Assembly (NCBI GenBank): GCA_039889245.1 | Contig: JAZGVH010000002.1 | Coordinates: forward strand, 3,100,001-3,164,000 | Direction: 5' to 3' | Source: Dermatophilaceae bacterium Soc4.6 | Lineage (GTDB): Bacteria > Actinomycetota > Actinomycetes > Actinomycetales > Dermatophilaceae | Length of the DNA stretch: 64,000 nt | Shown: positions 25,139 to 33,022 of the stretch, piece after piece | Numbering within the stretch: the first letter of the stretch is position 1 | Layout: each line of letters starts with the position of its first letter | Program-made: the position numbers and the translations under genes | Notes under the pieces: generated by a model | The model's input: only the letters and a program-made list of their open reading frames with translations | What the model was told of the DNA's origin: nothing | Database searches by the model: none

Positions 25139-26335
25139 ATGCCAACGCAGGCACTGGTGGTCTGGGACCCGACCTTCACCCGTTACGACTTCGGGTCCGG
25201 TCACCCCATGTCGCCCGTGCGACTCGACCTCACCGCGCGACTGTGCGACGCCTTCGGGCTCTTCGACCTGCCGGGGGTCACGCGCCACGACCCGGCCGTG
25301 CCGGAGGACTCGGTGCTCACGACGGTGCACGACCCAGGCTACGTCGCGGCGGTCAAGGAGCTCTCCGGCCACCCGCAGGACGCGGACGGCGCGTGGGGCA
25401 TCGGCACCGAGGACGACCCGGCCTTCCCCTCGATGCACGACGCCAGCGCCCGCATCTGCGCCGGCACCCGCGACGTGTGCGAGGCCGTGTGGAGGGGAGA
25501 GGCCGAGCACGGCGTCAACTTCTGCGGCGGGCTGCACCACGCGATGCCGGCGAAGGCCTCCGGCTTCTGCATCTACAACGACATCGGGGTCGGCATCCAG
25601 TGGCTGCTCGACCACGGAGCCGAGCGGGTCGCCTACGTCGACGTCGACGTGCACCACGGCGACGGGGTCGAGGCCATCTTCTGGGACGACCCGCGGGTCA
25701 TGACGATCTCGATCCACGAGACAGGTCGGGCGCTCTTCCCCGGCACCGGCTTCGCCACCGACATCGGTGGGGCGCACGCGAGCGGCGAGGCCGTCAACGT
25801 CTCGCTGCCGCCGGGCACGGGGGACGCGGGCTGGCTGCGCGCCTTCCACTCGACGGTCGAGCCGCTGCTGCGCGCGTTCCGCCCGCAGATCATCGTGTCG
25901 CAGCACGGGTGCGACACCCACGCCCACGACCCGCTGGCGCACCTCGCGCTCTCGGTGGACGCGCAGGTCGAGGCGGCGCAGGAGATCCACCGCCTCGCGC
26001 ACAGCCTGTGCGACGGCCGCTGGGTCGCGCTCGGTGGCGGCGGCTACGAGGTCGTCGACGTCGTGCCGCGCGCGTGGACGCACCTGACGGCGATCGCGGC
26101 CCACCACCCGATCGGCCTGAGCGAGCCGGTGCCCCAGGAGTGGCGTGACCACGTGCAGCGCATCACGGGGCGCCCCGGTCCGGTCCGCATGGGCGACCGG
26201 CCCCTCGACGCGGGACCGCTGTGGTGGCGCTCGTGGGGCCTCGGCTACGACCCCGACGACGCCCTCGACCGCGCGGTGATGGGCACCCGGCAGGCGGTCT
26301 TCCCGCTGCACGGGCTCGACGTCTACTTCGACTGA
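25139..26335 (+). CDS. acuC: histone deacetylase-family protein (AcuC-like)
   Basis: A 398-residue zinc-dependent deacetylase of the arginase/deacetylase fold, likely removing acetyl groups from proteins such as acetyl-CoA synthetase. Key parts are the His pair in GGLHHAMPAKASGFCIYNDI near residue 140, the metal-site YVDVDVHHGDGVEAIFW near residue 170, SQHGCDTHAHDPLAHL near residue 257 and the catalytic Tyr in LGGGGYEVVDVVP. All residues of an active enzyme seem present. The C-terminal 80 residues extend past the catalytic domain as in other actinobacterial AcuC proteins. Confidence 0.88.
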   Translation: MPTQALVVWDPTFTRYDFGSGHPMSPVRLDLTARLCDAFGLFDLPGVTRHDPAVPEDSVLTTVHDPGYVAAVKELSGHPQDADGAWGIGTEDDPAFPSMHDASARICAGTRDVCEAVWRGEAEHGVNFCGGLHHAMPAKASGFCIYNDIGVGIQWLLDHGAERVAYVDVDVHHGDGVEAIFWDDPRVMTISIHETGRALFPGTGFATDIGGAHASGEAVNVSLPPGTGDAGWLRAFHSTVEPLLRAFRPQIIVSQHGCDTHAHDPLAHLALSVDAQVEAAQEIHRLAHSLCDGRWVALGGGGYEVVDVVPRAWTHLTAIAAHHPIGLSEPVPQEWRDHVQRITGRPGPVRMGDRPLDAGPLWWRSWGLGYDPDDALDRAVMGTRQAVFPLHGLDVYFD

Positions 26336-26435
26336 CCGGCCCGACCGCGCCAAAAGCCTCGATTCCCACGGCGTGTCGGCTTGCGCTCGGGCGTCTCAGC
26401 AGACTCACCACTTCCCCACGGGTCACACGAGCCCC

Positions 26436-26441
26436 TACAGT
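26436..26441 (+). promoter_or_regulatory. -10 element upstream of bldC-type gene
   Basis: TACAGT lies about 80 bp before the gene, so this transcript has a leader of roughly 70 nt. The hexamer sits inside the dyad CCCCtacagtatGGGG. Confidence 0.4.
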
Positions 26442-26519
26442 ATGGGGACGGCCGCGGGCTCCTCCGCCGCAGGAGCAGCCCGGCAGTGACCGGGAAAGAC
26501 GAGAGATCGAGGTCCATAG

Positions 26520-26720
26520 ATGTCCACTGAGCGTCAGCTCGCCGAGGTGAGGTTCCTGACCGTCGCCGAGGTCGCCTCGATCATGAGGGTCTCGAAGATG
26601 ACGGTCTACCGTCTCGTGCACGCTGGCGACCTGCCCGCCGCGCGGGTCGGTCGCTCCTTCCGGGTCCCGGAGGACGCGGTGCACACCTACCTGGCGTCGT
26701 CGTTCGTCGACACGGCCTGA
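26520..26720 (+). CDS. bldC: BldC-type MerR-like helix-turn-helix protein
   Basis: A 66-residue DNA-binding protein with a MerR/excisionase-type winged helix: RFLTVAEVASIMRVSKMTVYRLVHAGDLPAARVGRSFRVPEDAVHTYL. BldC of Streptomyces binds head-to-tail on direct repeats and times development; in non-sporulating relatives its role is less clear. GAGGTCC precedes ATG 26520. It stands next to bS22 as in Streptomyces and mycobacteria. Confidence 0.9.
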   Translation: MSTERQLAEVRFLTVAEVASIMRVSKMTVYRLVHAGDLPAARVGRSFRVPEDAVHTYLASSFVDTA

Positions 26721-26766
26721 GGGTCGGCCCGCCACCCGCCTGACCACCCGGTGCAGCAGCCCGGGT

Positions 26767-26796
26767 TTGGGTCCGCCGGGCCGCTCGCGGTAGCCT
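26767..26796 (+). promoter_or_regulatory. promoter of the small basic protein gene
   Basis: A TTGGGT -35 (26767-26772) and TAGCCT -10 (26791-26796) are 18 bp apart. This would leave a leader of about 84 nt before ATG 26887. Confidence 0.4.
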
Positions 26797-26886
26797 GCAG
26801 AGAGAACTGATCGGCGTTGCGTCACATCCTCGTGTCCCCGTCGAGTCACGACACCGACACGAACTCCCGCAACGCAAGGACAACTT

Positions 26887-26985
26887 ATGGGCTCAGTGAT
26901 CAAGAAGCGTCGCAAGCGGATGGCGAAGAAGAAGCACCGCAAGTTGCTGCGCAAGACGCGCCACCAGCGCCGCAACAAGAAGTGA
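26887..26985 (+). CDS. small ribosomal protein bS22 / AURKAIP1-COX24 domain protein
   Basis: A 32-residue protein that is half Lys and Arg (MGSVIKKRRKRMAKKKHR, then KLLRKTRHQRRNKK). It matches the tiny AURKAIP1/COX24-domain protein of actinobacteria, shown in mycobacteria to be ribosomal protein bS22 of the small subunit. It lies between bldC and the epimerase gene, as in M. tuberculosis (Rv0500B). It is too short for most gene finders. AAGGACAAC precedes the ATG, and a strong terminator hairpin follows. Confidence 0.92.
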   Translation: MGSVIKKRRKRMAKKKHRKLLRKTRHQRRNKK

Positions 26986-27013
26986 CCTGTCATCACGGGT
27001 GACGCACTGACGT

Positions 27014-27050
27014 CGAGCCGATCCGGACCCCAGCGGTCCTGGTCGGCTCG
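27014..27050 (+). terminator. intrinsic terminator after bS22
   Basis: CGAGCCGA (27014-27021) pairs exactly with TCGGCTCG (27043-27050), with an inner GGACC/GGTCC stem. The T-rich text tgtcgttt follows. Confidence 0.65.
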
Positions 27051-27103
27051 TGTCGTTTCGGGCTGACGGCCCGCGACCACCACCAGAGCACGAGGGAGCC
27101 CGC

Positions 27104-27892
27104 ATGCCGCCACCGCCACCGCCGGAGCCCGCGCCCGAGCGGGGCGAGGGGATCAGCCAGGAGGTCCGCTACGCCACGTCCGACGGCGTGGCGCTGATCA
27201 CGCTCGACGTCCCGACCCGACGCAACGCCCTCACGGTCGCGATGGCGACCGAGCTGGTGGCCGCCGTCGACCGGGCCGAGGCCGATCCTGCGGTCGGCGC
27301 ACTCGTGGTCACCGGTGGTGCGAGCTTCTGCGCCGGTGCCGAGCGGTCGGTGCTCGCTGCGGCCGGGGAGGACCCGGTGCGCGACGACCACTACCGCGCG
27401 CTCGGCGCCGTCTACGACGCCTTCACCCGGGTCGGCAGCGTCGCGGTGCCGACGATCGCGGCGGTCCGGGGCGCGGCCGTCGGCGCGGGGCTCAACCTCG
27501 CCCTCGCCACCGACCTGCGCCTGGTGTCGCACACCGCTCGGCTGCTGCCCGGGTTCAGCCAGATCGGGATTCACCCGGGCGGTGGGCACTTCACGCTCCT
27601 GCAGCGAGCCGGGGGCCGCGAGACCGCCTCTGCCATGGGGCTGTTCGGTGAGGAGATCGACGGCGACCGGGCCGTGGCCCTGGGGGTGGCGTGGGCGGCA
27701 TACGACGACGAGGTGGTGCTCGAGCGGGCCCTGGCGCTGGCAGGCCGGGTCGCCCGCGACCCCGAGCTGGCGCGCCGGATGGTCACCAGCTTCCGCCGCG
27801 AGACCGCCCCCGGCGGGCTGCCCTGGGACGTCGCGGTCGAGCTCGAGCGGTCGCCCCAGATGTGGTCGCTGCGACGTCGGCACGACGCCTGA
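27104..27892 (+). CDS. enoyl-CoA hydratase/isomerase-family protein
   Basis: A 262-residue crotonase-fold protein. ALITLDVPTRRNALTVAMATELVAAV and the oxyanion-hole regions VVTGGASFCAGAERSVL near residue 85 and AAVRGAAVGAGLNLALATDLRLVS near residue 125 are clear. The Glu pair typical of active hydratases is not fully evident: position two reads HPGGGHFTLL, so it may be a hydratase, an isomerase or another crotonase. The N-terminus is proline-rich. ATG 27104 has GAGGGAG upstream. Confidence 0.85.
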   Translation: MPPPPPPEPAPERGEGISQEVRYATSDGVALITLDVPTRRNALTVAMATELVAAVDRAEADPAVGALVVTGGASFCAGAERSVLAAAGEDPVRDDHYRALGAVYDAFTRVGSVAVPTIAAVRGAAVGAGLNLALATDLRLVSHTARLLPGFSQIGIHPGGGHFTLLQRAGGRETASAMGLFGEEIDGDRAVALGVAWAAYDDEVVLERALALAGRVARDPELARRMVTSFRRETAPGGLPWDVAVELERSPQMWSLRRRHDA

Positions 27893-27950
27893 CGCAGGCA
27901 CCGTTAGGATCAGGGCAACAGCCCACGACGACCACAGTCAGGAGATCCCG

Positions 27951-29027
27951 GTGGCCTCGGTCGTTCTCGTCACGGGGGTCTCCCGCTTCATGGGGGGCGC
28001 GGTCAGCCAGGCCCTCAGCCACGACCCCTCCGTGGAGCGGATCATCGGGGTGGACGTCATCCCCCCGCCGCACTCGATCGGGCGGGCAGAGTTCGTGCGG
28101 GCCGACATCCGCAACCCGATGATCGGCAAGATCATCACGCAGGCGCGGGTCGACACCGTGGTGCACATGAACGTCATCGCGACCCCGGTCACGGCCGGAG
28201 GGCGGGTCTCCCAGAAGGAGATCAACGTCATCGGCACCATGCAGCTGCTCGCTGCCTGCCAGAAGGCCACCAGCCTCGAGCGTCTCGTCGTGAAGTCGTC
28301 GGCCACCGTCTACGGCTCGACCCCCCGCGACCCGGCCATGTTCACCGAGGACATGGTGCCGAAGTCGATGCCCCGGGCCGGGTTCGGCCGAGACTCGGCC
28401 GAGGTCGAGGGGTACGTGCGGGGCTTCAGCCGCCGCCGCCCCGAGGTCGGGGTGGCCATGCTGCGCTTCGCCAACATCATCGGCCCCGGCATCCGCACCG
28501 AGCTCACCGACTACTTCACCCTGCCGATCATCCCCGTGGCCTTCGGCTTCGACGCCCGGCTGCAGTTCGTGCACGAGGCCGACGCGACGTCGGCCCTCAT
28601 GGCCGCCACGGTCGCTGCCGACCCGTGCGGCATCGTCAACATCGCCGGCGACGGCATGATCAGCGTGCTGCAGGCCGCCGCCCTGGTGGGCCGGCCCGTG
28701 CTGCCGGTGCCCTTCGCGGCCGCCGGGTTCGTCGGGGGCCTGGTCAAGCGGCTGGGGCGCGCCGACTTCTCGGCCGACCAGATGGAGTTCCTCGCCCACG
28801 GCCGGGGTCTCGACACCACGCGGATGCGTCGGGTGCTGCACTTCGACCCGGCCTTCACCAGCCGCCAGGCCTTCACCGACTTCGCCGACCACGTCGGGGG
28901 TCCGGTGCCCGGGTCGGACTTCGTCGGGCACGCCGCCTCGAGCGCGGTCGGATCGGCTACGGCGGCGCTGTCGCACGCGTTGTCGCCGGTGGCATCTCCT
29001 GCGTCGTCCCACGGAAGGCCCGACTGA
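27951..29027 (+). CDS. NAD-dependent epimerase/dehydratase (SDR), Rv0501-like
   Basis: A 358-residue extended-SDR protein. It has the N-terminal VLVTGVSRFMGGAVSQAL (a variant of GxxGxxG), VDTVVHMNVIATPV, the Ser region VVKSSATVYGST near residue 115 and RFANIIGPG. The canonical YxxxK is not obvious (RDSAEVEGYV at that place), so it may bind NAD without standard epimerase chemistry. GTG 27951 follows AGGAGATCCCG. Its stop overlaps the acyltransferase ATG. The pair equals Rv0501-Rv0502, a locus linked to the cell envelope. Confidence 0.85.
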   Translation: MASVVLVTGVSRFMGGAVSQALSHDPSVERIIGVDVIPPPHSIGRAEFVRADIRNPMIGKIITQARVDTVVHMNVIATPVTAGGRVSQKEINVIGTMQLLAACQKATSLERLVVKSSATVYGSTPRDPAMFTEDMVPKSMPRAGFGRDSAEVEGYVRGFSRRRPEVGVAMLRFANIIGPGIRTELTDYFTLPIIPVAFGFDARLQFVHEADATSALMAATVAADPCGIVNIAGDGMISVLQAAALVGRPVLPVPFAAAGFVGGLVKRLGRADFSADQMEFLAHGRGLDTTRMRRVLHFDPAFTSRQAFTDFADHVGGPVPGSDFVGHAASSAVGSATAALSHALSPVASPASSHGRPD

Positions 29028-30505
29028 TGGCGACCAAGCGCGCGACGTCGGCCTCCGGGGCGACGCCAGCCACCTCCGCGGGCGCGGCGAGGTCCGCGGC
29101 CAGGGACCCGCTCGCCGCAGGCGCCCGCCGGGCCAGTGGGGAGCGCAAGCGACGCACCCGTACGCCCCTGCTGCCGGCGGCCGGTGCCGATCCCGTGCCG
29201 GTCGACCACGCCCCGGTCGGGCCGGGCGTCGCCGACCCCACCGCAGCGGCCGACCCACCCCACCCCGGTCCGTCGGCCGAGCCGGCCCGCCCGCCGAGCC
29301 GCCGGCGCACGCATCGGCCGCATCCCTCGCCCGGCCCGTCGACCCCGTCCGTCGGCGCCCTGCGCCGCAGCGGCACCCGGGTCGACCTGCAGGGTCGCAC
29401 CGAGGACGGCCCGGCTGTCTCGGGTGGGTCGGGCGCGGCGGCGAGCCGCGTCGCCGCCCGTCGGTCCCTGCGCGTCGTGCCCGACCTCGACCCCGTGGCC
29501 GCCCCGCCCCGCCCCGGCTCGGCGCCGGACGCCGCTGCGCCCGGTGGCGACCTGCCCGCTGCTCCCCTGCCCGTCGCCGGCACCATCCGGCCCGGGATCG
29601 AGGACCTCGTCACGGCCGGGGTCGCCGCCCTGCGCACCGTCGCCTCGGCGAGCGGTGTCGCGCCGGAGGAGGTGGAGCGGCAGGTGGCCACCACGCTCGC
29701 CTTCCTGCGTCGTCGGCTGAGCGGTGACTTCACCATCGACGACTTCGGCTTCGATGCCGACTTCACCGACCACGTCTCCCTCCCGCTGCTGCGACCGCTC
29801 TACCGGTCGTGGTTCCGCGTCGAGGTGCGGGGGATCGAGAACCTCCCCGTGCAGGGAGGCGGTCTCGTCGTGGCCAACCACTCCGGCACCATCCCGGTCG
29901 ACTCGCTCATGACCCAGGTCGCCGTGCACGATGAGCACCCCGGGCACCGCCACCTGCGCATGCTCGGGGCCGATCTCGTCTTCTCGACCCCGGTGATGGG
30001 GCAGCTCGCTCGCAAGACCGGCTCGACCCTCGCCACCACCCCGGATGCCGAACGGCTGCTGCGCGGGGGCGAGCTCGTCGGCGTCTGGCCCGAGGGCTTC
30101 AAGGGCGTCGGCAAGCCCTTCTCGGAGCGCTACAAGCTGCAGCGCTTCGGACGCGGCGGCTTCGTCTCCGCCGCGATCAGCGCCGGGGTGCCGATCATCC
30201 CCTGCTCGATCGTGGGGGCCGAGGAGATCTACCCGCTGCTCGGCAACATGAAGGCCCTGGCGCGGCTGCTCGGTGCCCCCTACGCCCCGGTCACCCCGAC
30301 CTGGCCGTGGCTCGGCCCGCTCGGCCTGATCCCGCTGCCCAGCAAGTGGATCATCGAGTTCGGGGTGCCCGTGCAGACGGCCCACCTCGGCCCCGGCGCG
30401 GCCGACGACCCGATGCTCGTCTTCGACCTGACCGACCAGATCCGCGAGACCATCCAGCAGACCCTGTACTCGCTGCTCATGCAGCGACGCTCGGTCTTCT
30501 TCTAG
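29027..30505 (+). CDS. PlsC-like acyltransferase with long disordered N-terminus
   Basis: A 492-residue protein. The first about 200 residues are Ala/Pro/Arg-rich and low in complexity, and the acyltransferase domain occupies residues 230-490. The active-site block reads VVANHSGTIPVDSLM, followed by FSTPVMGQLARKTGS, VWPEGFKGVGKPFSERYKLQRFGRGGF and IIPCSIVGAEEIYPLL. This matches the Rv0502-type lysophospholipid acyltransferase family, which probably works at the inner face of the membrane. The start overlaps the epimerase stop (TGATG). Confidence 0.87.
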   Translation: MATKRATSASGATPATSAGAARSAARDPLAAGARRASGERKRRTRTPLLPAAGADPVPVDHAPVGPGVADPTAAADPPHPGPSAEPARPPSRRRTHRPHPSPGPSTPSVGALRRSGTRVDLQGRTEDGPAVSGGSGAAASRVAARRSLRVVPDLDPVAAPPRPGSAPDAAAPGGDLPAAPLPVAGTIRPGIEDLVTAGVAALRTVASASGVAPEEVERQVATTLAFLRRRLSGDFTIDDFGFDADFTDHVSLPLLRPLYRSWFRVEVRGIENLPVQGGGLVVANHSGTIPVDSLMTQVAVHDEHPGHRHLRMLGADLVFSTPVMGQLARKTGSTLATTPDAERLLRGGELVGVWPEGFKGVGKPFSERYKLQRFGRGGFVSAAISAGVPIIPCSIVGAEEIYPLLGNMKALARLLGAPYAPVTPTWPWLGPLGLIPLPSKWIIEFGVPVQTAHLGPGAADDPMLVFDLTDQIRETIQQTLYSLLMQRRSVFF

Positions 30506-30772
30506 GTGAGCCACGTGCCGGCCACCCGCGTCACCATCCTTGGACGCCCGGGATGCCACCTCTGCGACGACGCCCGGGCGATCGTGGCCGCAGTGACCGC
30601 CGACCTCGGCGTCGGCTGGGACGAGGTCAACGTCGACGACCACCCCGACCTGCTGGCCCGCTACGCCGACCAGATCCCGGTGACGCTGGTCGACGGGGTG
30701 CAGCACGACTTCTGGAGGGTGTCCGAGCAGCGCCTGCGCGCGAGCCTGGCCCGGCCCGCGCCCGGCCGGTGA
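30506..30772 (+). CDS. glutaredoxin-like protein
   Basis: An 88-residue thioredoxin-fold protein with CHLC (residues 17-20) in RPGCHLCDDA, and QIPVTLVDGVQHDFWRVSEQRL in place of the cis-Pro strand. It fits the short DUF836/glutaredoxin-like group found just before hemA in actinobacteria (Rv0508 in M. tuberculosis). It starts with GTG next to the acyltransferase stop. It may reduce a partner of heme synthesis or the redox network around Rex (inference). Confidence 0.87.
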   Translation: MSHVPATRVTILGRPGCHLCDDARAIVAAVTADLGVGWDEVNVDDHPDLLARYADQIPVTLVDGVQHDFWRVSEQRLRASLARPAPGR

Positions 30773-30845
30773 GGCGCGTCACACCCACCGGGCGGGCTGG
30801 CGCAGGGCGAGGCCCGTGCAGCACGGCTGGTGCCGCGGCGCAACT

Positions 30846-30874
30846 TTGTGCAGGCGTTCACAAACGCCTACGCT
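30846..30874 (+). promoter_or_regulatory. Rex operator overlapping the rex-hemACDB promoter
   Basis: TTGTGCaggcgtTCACAA (30846-30863) matches the Rex consensus TTGTGAnnnnnnTCACAA with one mismatch. Its left half is also the -35 (TTGTGC); TACGCT at 30869-30874 is the -10, 17 bp away. Bound Rex would cover the -35 and spacer, giving NADH-controlled autoregulation. Confidence 0.85.
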
Positions 30875-30953
30875 GACGTGTGTTTGAGCGCTCCCGTCCT
30901 GGCCGGTGGTCCCTCCGAGGGCCATCCGGACCGGCAGACAGTGAAAGGAGCCG

Positions 30954-31658
30954 GTGACGAAGTCGATGTCTGCCGACCCCGCGATCCGTCGGGACATCCC
31001 CGATGCGACCGTAGCCCGGCTCCCGGAGTACCTCCGGGCGCTTCGCGACGTCGCCTCACGCGGCGTCTCCTCGGTCTCCTCGGAAGAGCTCGCCACCGCG
31101 GCGGGCGTCCGATCGACCCAGCTGCGCAAGGATCTCAGCCACCTCGGGTCGTACGGCGTCCGGGGGGTCGGTTACGAGGTCGAGCACCTCGTGATGGAGA
31201 TCTCGCGGGCCCTCGGGCTGACCCAGGACTGGCCGGTCGCCATCGTCGGCATGGGCAACCTCGGCCGGGCCCTCGCGGCCTACAGCGGCTTCGCGACCGG
31301 CGGCTTCCACGTCGCAGCGCTGTTCGACGCCGACCCGGACCTGGTCGGCACGGTGATCGACGGCATCACGGTCGAAGCCGTGGCGGTGCTCGACGACGTC
31401 ATCGCCTCCCGGGGCATCAGCATCGGCGTCATCGCCACCCCGGCCCCCTCGGCGCAGCTGGTCTGCGACACCCTCGTCGCGGCCGGTGTGCGTTCCGTGC
31501 TCAACTTCGCTCCCCTGGTGCTCAACGTGCCCCCTGGCGTCGACGTCCGTCGGGTCGACCTGTCGACCGAGCTGCACGTGCTGGCCTTCCACGAGCAGCG
31601 CAAGGCCCTGGCCGACACCACCGAGCCCTCCGTCACCCCCCTCGGGGTGGCCCGATGA
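30954..31658 (+). CDS. rex: redox-sensing transcriptional repressor Rex
   Basis: Rex binds its operator when NAD+ is high and leaves it when NADH accumulates, derepressing respiratory genes. The 234-residue protein has the winged helix LPEYLRALRDVASRGVSSVSSEELATAAGVRSTQLRKDLSHLGSYG (residues 23-68) and the Rossmann motif VAIVGMGNLGRALAAY near residue 98. GTG 30954 follows AAAGGAG. Its own operator lies 90 bp upstream. The stop overlaps hemA (ATGA), the rex-hemACD order known from Streptomyces coelicolor. Confidence 0.96.
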   Translation: MTKSMSADPAIRRDIPDATVARLPEYLRALRDVASRGVSSVSSEELATAAGVRSTQLRKDLSHLGSYGVRGVGYEVEHLVMEISRALGLTQDWPVAIVGMGNLGRALAAYSGFATGGFHVAALFDADPDLVGTVIDGITVEAVAVLDDVIASRGISIGVIATPAPSAQLVCDTLVAAGVRSVLNFAPLVLNVPPGVDVRRVDLSTELHVLAFHEQRKALADTTEPSVTPLGVAR

Positions 31659-33022
31659 GCGTCCTCGTGATCGGTCTCTCGCACCGCACCGCCCCGATGT
31701 CGCTGCTCGAGGCGGCCTCGTCGGCCGACGCCGCGCTGCTCGCCAGCCGGGTGCGCGTCGGTGACGCGATCGCGGAGACGGTCGTGGTCTCCACGTGCAA
31801 CCGCCTCGAGGTGTATGCCGAGGCGGTCACCTTCCACGGCGCCGTAGCCACCATCGGCGAGGCGCTCGCCGCCGCCGCCGCCGTCGACATCAGCGCCCTC
31901 AGCTCGCACCTCTACGTGCACTACGAGGATCGAGCCGTCGCTCACGCCTACTCGGTCGCCTGCGGCCTCGACTCGATGGCGGTCGGCGAGGCCCAGGTCC
32001 TCGGCCAGCTGCGGGCGGCTCTCCGCTCGGCCCAGCAGGGGGGCACTGCCGGCCCGTCCCTCAACTTCCTCTTCCAGCAGGCGCTGCGGGTCGGCAAGCG
32101 CGCCCACAGCGAGACCGCGATCGACCGGGTGTCGCACTCGCTGGTCGAGACCGGTCTCGAGGCGGCCGTCGAGCAGGTGGGCCCGCTCACGGGGGCGCAC
32201 GTGCTCGTCGTGGGCGCCGGTGGCATGAGCAGCCTCGCGGCGACCACCGTGGCCCGGCACGGGACCGCAGCCCTCACCATCGTCAACCGCACCCCGGGCA
32301 AGGCCCGCCGCCTCGCCGAGTCGACGGGTGGCACCGCCCGCCCGCTGACCGAGCTCGACGACGCCCTGGCGCAGGCCGACGTGGTCATCACCTCGACCGG
32401 GTCGCTCGGCCACCTCATCGGGGTCGACGCCGTGGCGCGCGCCAGCGCCACCCGCGACGGTCGTCCGATGGTGCTCCTCGACCTCGCCCTGCCGCGCGAC
32501 GTCCACCCCGCCGCGGCCGGTCTGCCGGGTGTGACCCTCGTCGGGCTCGACGAGCTCGGCACCCGGCTCGCCGCCCTCACCGCGTCGGCGGTGCTGCCCG
32601 AGGTCACGGCGGTGACCGACCTCGTGACCGCCGAGGTGGCGTCCTACCTCACCGACCGGATGGTGCAGCAGTCGGTGGCGCCGACGCTCGCCGCCCTGCG
32701 CTCGCGCGCCCACGAGGTCGTCGACGCCGAGCTCGTGCGGCTCGACCAGAAGCTGCCGGACCTCGACGAGGCGGCCCGCCGCGAGGTGCAGCGCACGGTG
32801 CACCGCATCGTCGAGAAGCTGCTGCACAAGCCGACGGTGCGCATCAAGGAGTTGACCAGCGAGGGCCACGGTGGCGACTACGCCGCCGCGCTCCGCGAGC
32901 TCTTCGACCTCGACCCGCACGACGTGGCGTCGGTCTCCGTCCCCCCCGGCCCGCCCTCGGTCGGCGCGGTCGGCGCGGTCTCGCCCGGAGGCGTCGTACC
33001 GGGGCTCGGGGGCGGCTCGTGA
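31655..33022 (+). CDS. hemA: glutamyl-tRNA reductase
   Basis: HemA makes glutamate-1-semialdehyde from glutamyl-tRNA, the first committed step of C5 heme synthesis. The 455-residue protein has the N-terminal GLSHRTAPMSLLE, the catalytic Cys48 in VVSTCNRLEVYAE, GEAQVLGQLR near residue 113, the NADPH motif VVGAGGMSSLAA and a helical dimerisation domain. The tail after residue 425 is Gly/Pro/Val-rich. It is fourteenfold typical in layout for actinobacteria and is coupled to rex upstream and hemC downstream by four-base overlaps. HemL, the next enzyme, is encoded at 39161. Confidence 0.97.
   Translation: MSVLVIGLSHRTAPMSLLEAASSADAALLASRVRVGDAIAETVVVSTCNRLEVYAEAVTFHGAVATIGEALAAAAAVDISALSSHLYVHYEDRAVAHAYSVACGLDSMAVGEAQVLGQLRAALRSAQQGGTAGPSLNFLFQQALRVGKRAHSETAIDRVSHSLVETGLEAAVEQVGPLTGAHVLVVGAGGMSSLAATTVARHGTAALTIVNRTPGKARRLAESTGGTARPLTELDDALAQADVVITSTGSLGHLIGVDAVARASATRDGRPMVLLDLALPRDVHPAAAGLPGVTLVGLDELGTRLAALTASAVLPEVTAVTDLVTAEVASYLTDRMVQQSVAPTLAALRSRAHEVVDAELVRLDQKLPDLDEAARREVQRTVHRIVEKLLHKPTVRIKELTSEGHGGDYAAALRELFDLDPHDVASVSVPPGPPSVGAVGAVSPGGVVPGLGGGS

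Noticed and set aside
26436-26451. CCCCtacagtatGGGG as a terminator of the acuC gene
   Set aside because: The stem is only four base pairs and holds a good -10 hexamer. A promoter for bldC is the simpler reading.
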